From assembly GCA_944371545.1 (NCBI GenBank), contig CALVXT010000059.1, positions 1 to 7,952 on the forward strand: a stretch of 7,952 bases of DNA, written 5' to 3'. The translations under genes were made by a program, and so were the position numbers. The notes below the pieces were generated by a model. The model worked only from the letters and a program-made list of their open reading frames with translations. It was not told the DNA's origin and did no database searches. Below, piece by piece: positions 5,617-7,952 of this stretch (within the stretch, counting starts at the first letter, position 1; every line of letters starts with the position of its first letter). This DNA is from an uncultured Bacilli bacterium. GTDB taxonomy: Bacteria; Bacillota_I; Bacilli_A; RF39; UBA660.

Positions 5617-7326
5617 TTAATTATAATAGGAAATAATAGAACTTGCAATATTTTGTCCAATTTGTTCTAAATTTTGCGCAATCCATAAAGCATCATCGTA
5701 GTTATCGTGAAAAGCAACCTCAATCAAAGCTCCATTATTTACATAATTGTCATTTACTTCTCCTAAGCTTCCTCTGGCATATTTAATTCCTCGATTATAT
5801 AAAGGATTGGTATTTCCAGGATAAATTTTATATAAATTATCGTAAATGTTTGCAGCAATGGATAATGCTGGAGAAGTTTCATCATCCACATAAATTTCTA
5901 CACCGCGTGCCGTATGATTTGTAGAACCATTTGAATGAATTGCAAAATGAAAATCTGCTCCTACTGCATTGCTAAAACTATTCCAAGCGTTAATGTCTCC
6001 ATAAGGGTTGTTTCGATATACTATAAATCCAGCATTTTCTAATTCTCTTCCAATGACATCTGCAAGCTTGTTCATCATTTCTTTTTCAGTTGTATATCCT
6101 GCTTTACTCACACCATAATTATCATATTGATTACTTGGGCTTAAATAGATTACAGGAGTTTTATCTCGAATTTGAAATTCATATGTATTCATAGCTGAAT
6201 CATATCGATTACTACTAGCGGCATATGTTTTTAAAGTCATATTTTCATTTATTGTAATTGGACTATCATAGACCATACTTGATGTTGATGGATCTGATCC
6301 GTCAGTTGTGTAATAAATAGTTGTATCTGAGGTTCTACTTTTTAATTCAATTTGAGTTCCTGCTTTAATAAAACTTGGATTATGCGAGACATAGACTGGA
6401 TTTGTTGTTTCAATTTTACTTATGTTTAGAGTAAAGCTTAATTTTTCAGATATTTCAAAGTAATCTTCATATACTGCTTCAAAAACAACTGTATATGTTG
6501 TGTTTTGTGATAGCATTGAAGCCGGGATGATCACTTCGTTATTTTCTGGAACCACTTCCATTTGATTGATTAAATTTCCATCTGAATATAAATATACATA
6601 GAAGTGATTGGCATTTTCTCCACCATTATAAATAATCTTAATATCGTTCCATCTTGTGGAAAATTCTGTGCTTGGGGATAATAACTCTAATTTTCCAACT
6701 ATAGGTGTATTCAAATAAAAAGTAAATGTACTTAATTTTCGTTCATTCTTAGTATATAAAACTGCGGTTAATCTTCCAGAATAATCTTGAAGTGCTTCAT
6801 AAGGAATCTTTGTCTTTTCACTTACTTCTTCTGTAGAGTACAATATTTTTTTGCCATAATAAACTCTTACAATATACTCTTCATTTGCATTATAGCCATC
6901 AATATTTAAAAATAAATCTGTTGTTTTAGATAATAAATGGTCTTGCTCTTTATTAAAACTTGCATCTTTATAAACATAATTATATGTATTAGAACTTTCT
7001 TTTTCTTCATTATTTTTATTGTAAGCTTTTACTTTTATCTCTAATTGATCATTATAATTAGCTTCTAAATTTTCTAAAGAAATTTGATTTGTCTCTTCGG
7101 CTTTTTGATAAATTATTTCTTCATCTTTTACTACTTCTACTTCATATTTTGTCGCATTTGAAGAAGGAGTAACATTTAAAGTTAAAAATTTGTCTGTTTC
7201 TACAACAGTTTCAATTGTAAAATCGCCAAGTGAAGGATATAAATAACTGTAATATCCAATTGCAAAAAAAGAAAGATTTATTACAATTAAAAAAACTACA
7301 AGTCCAATTAACAACTTTCTTTTCAT
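5617..7326 (-). CDS. Membrane-anchored N-acetylmuramoyl-L-alanine amidase-like protein (Amidase_3) with FN3-like and chitobiase-type modules
   Basis: A 569-residue modular envelope protein. Residues 1-4 are basic and about 5-24 form one transmembrane anchor, leaving the rest outside. Residues 36-120, 121-205 and 210-303 look like three fibronectin-III-like beta domains. Residues 311-386 match a chitobiase/hexosaminidase C-terminal-type module (TIYYTTDGSDPSTSS, then YDSPITI). Residues 391-569 are an Amidase_3-like domain, the type that cuts the bond between MurNAc and the stem peptide. Visible active-site candidates are Glu414/Glu416 (TEKEMMN), His463 (FAIHSNGS) and Glu536 (GALIEVAFHDN). The usual first zinc ligand in D-P-G-H-G-G is absent: the equivalent segment reads YLSPSNQ (395-400). 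It may belong to a divergent active branch or be inactive. GGGAG at 7340-7336 supports the ATG at 7326. First gene of an operon with the glycosyltransferase. Confidence 0.88.
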   Translation of the reverse strand: MKRKLLIGLVVFLIVINLSFFAIGYYSYLYPSLGDFTIETVVETDKFLTLNVTPSSNATKYEVEVVKDEEIIYQKAEETNQISLENLEANYNDQLEIKVKAYNKNNEEKESSNTYNYVYKDASFNKEQDHLLSKTTDLFLNIDGYNANEEYIVRVYYGKKILYSTEEVSEKTKIPYEALQDYSGRLTAVLYTKNERKLSTFTFYLNTPIVGKLELLSPSTEFSTRWNDIKIIYNGGENANHFYVYLYSDGNLINQMEVVPENNEVIIPASMLSQNTTYTVVFEAVYEDYFEISEKLSFTLNISKIETTNPVYVSHNPSFIKAGTQIELKSRTSDTTIYYTTDGSDPSTSSMVYDSPITINENMTLKTYAASSNRYDSAMNTYEFQIRDKTPVIYLSPSNQYDNYGVSKAGYTTEKEMMNKLADVIGRELENAGFIVYRNNPYGDINAWNSFSNAVGADFHFAIHSNGSTNHTARGVEIYVDDETSPALSIAANIYDNLYKIYPGNTNPLYNRGIKYARGSLGEVNDNYVNNGALIEVAFHDNYDDALWIAQNLEQIGQNIASSIISYYN

Positions 7327-7359
7327 ACTACTCTACTCCCTATACTATTTTCATATACT

Positions 7360-7368
7360 ATTCTATCA
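7360..7368 (-). promoter_or_regulatory. Candidate extended -10 promoter for the amidase-glycosyltransferase operon
   Basis: TGATAGAAT on the minus strand is an extended -10 element with five of six -10 positions matching. A weak TTGCTG lies 18 bp upstream of the hexamer. A perfect TTGACA at 7401-7396 is 30 bp from it, too far to pair with it. Initiation would fall near 7353. Confidence 0.45.
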
Positions 7369-7399
7369 CATCTAAAATTAAAACAGCAAGAATTTTGTC

Positions 7400-7431
7400 A
7401 AAAAAAAGCATTAGAATAGTTCTAATACTTT
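7400..7431 (-). terminator. Strong intrinsic terminator after the ABC permease gene
   Basis: On the minus strand AAAGTATTAGAA (7431-7420) pairs with TTCTAATGCTTT (7416-7405) over 12 positions with one U-G pair and a CTA loop, followed by a run of T down to 7400. It begins inside the permease stop codon and separates that gene from the amidase operon. Confidence 0.88.
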
Positions 7432-7952
7432 ATTTTTGTTTTAATGATTTAAACATCTTTTTCCATAATTTTGATGAAGAATAATTAAGTATTCCAACTT
7501 TGTATATGCGTAGGCCATAACGGAAAATAATCCAAGTAAATAAAGCCATGATTATAGTTGCTATAAGCATTTGCCATATAGAAATTTGTCCGAGCATAAA
7601 CAATACTGGAGATACTAAGAAAGATAACATTGGAATATACGACGCGATTTCAATAAATAATGAACCATCAAATTGAACAGCCATAATTGCTAAATAATAT
7701 CCTACCATAATAATCAGCATGATTGGTGTTTGAAGTTGTTGAAAATCTTCGATACTTGTCGTCATAGATGCAAGCACACCTGCTACAATTGCATAAGCAA
7801 TAAAAGATAAGATAAAAAGAACTATGATAATTGGTAACCCTTCTAAAAGTAAGCTAAATACACCTGTATCTTTAACCATTTGTAAGAGCTCATTTAATTG
7901 TCCTGTTACCTCTCCACTCATTGTTGCAAGACCTGTCCCTCCAAGCATATTT
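7430..7952 (-). CDS. ABC transporter permease, NatB-like (ABC-2 type), C-terminal part
   Basis: The C-terminal ~173 residues of an integral membrane permease. The frame stays open to the window edge, so the ATG at 7948 is probably internal; full-length members are usually around 400 residues. Hydrophobic segments lie at about residues 36-60, 75-92, 104-120 and 126-143 counted from that Met. The pattern AYAIVAGVLASMTTSIEDFQ, then QTPIMLIIM, SYIPMLSFLVSP, ISIWQMLIATIIMA and a terminal RIYKVGILNYSS with a basic tail is typical of the last half of NatB/YhaP-type exporter permeases (ABC2_membrane_3). The substrate is unknown; NatAB relatives export sodium ions or other compounds. The ATPase partner would normally be encoded upstream, outside the window. 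A strong terminator follows, so it is transcriptionally separate from the amidase gene. Confidence 0.85.
   Translation of the reverse strand, partial: NMLGGTGLATMSGEVTGQLNELLQMVKDTGVFSLLLEGLPIIIVLFILSFIAYAIVAGVLASMTTSIEDFQQLQTPIMLIIMVGYYLAIMAVQFDGSLFIEIASYIPMLSFLVSPVLFMLGQISIWQMLIATIIMALFTWIIFRYGLRIYKVGILNYSSSKLWKKMFKSLKQK

Noticed and set aside
7396..7401. Perfect TTGACA as the -35 of the amidase promoter
   Set aside because: No acceptable -10 lies 15-19 bp downstream, and the convincing extended -10 is 30 bp away. It directly adjoins the terminator T run.
1..7952. CRISPR array, tRNA or rRNA genes, known riboswitch
   Set aside because: No spaced direct repeats, no cloverleaf with the conserved T-loop, and no recognisable aptamer core were seen on either strand.

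Overview
The window looks like a piece of a low-GC Gram-positive (Bacillota) genome. The closest impression is an uncultured gut-type Bacilli or Mollicutes-adjacent lineage. This rests on the strongly AT-rich sequence, ribosome binding sites close to AGAAAGGAGGTGA, TTGACA/TATAAT-type promoters, U-tailed intrinsic terminators, a SufS-SufU pair, a YlmC/YmxH-type PRC-barrel protein and a NatB-like ABC permease. The standard code fits: conserved tryptophans are TGG and there is no sign of UGA recoding. The taxonomy is inferred, not shown.

Layout. Positions 1-610 (+) hold the C-terminal part of a PD-(D/E)XK nuclease / Rpn-type transposase-like gene, cut by the window edge and broken by one extra A inside a 12-bp tandem repeat. 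A shared hairpin (586-624) separates it from everything else, which is all on the minus strand. Reading the minus strand from right to left: the end of an ABC-2 permease (7952-7430) with a strong terminator; a two-gene envelope operon of a membrane-anchored amidase-like protein (7326-5617) and a GT2 glycosyltransferase (5595-4594); a structured 183-bp intergenic region with an 11-bp G:C homopolymer, overlapping hairpins and an extended -10 promoter; a 529-residue membrane-anchored surface protein (4410-2821) with a C-type-lectin/FGE-like C-terminus; a degraded coding remnant (2820-2677); then sufS-sufU (2523-908) in a one-base-overlap operon; and finally the YlmC/YmxH-like gene (850-623).

How the genes relate. 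The amidase-like protein and the glycosyltransferase probably both act on the cell envelope. The permease next to them has its own terminator and is a separate unit. SufS and SufU form the sulfur-mobilising half of the SUF iron-sulfur pathway; the scaffold genes sufB, sufC and sufD are not in the window. The 529-residue protein is the most interesting locus. Its last ~45 residues resemble the variable ends of lectin-fold proteins targeted by diversity-generating retroelements. Its last 17 codons differ in base composition from the rest. A related-looking C-terminal remnant lies in frame just after its stop. A homopolymer and alternative hairpins lie upstream. No reverse transcriptase or template repeat is visible here, so a retroelement link is only a hypothesis.
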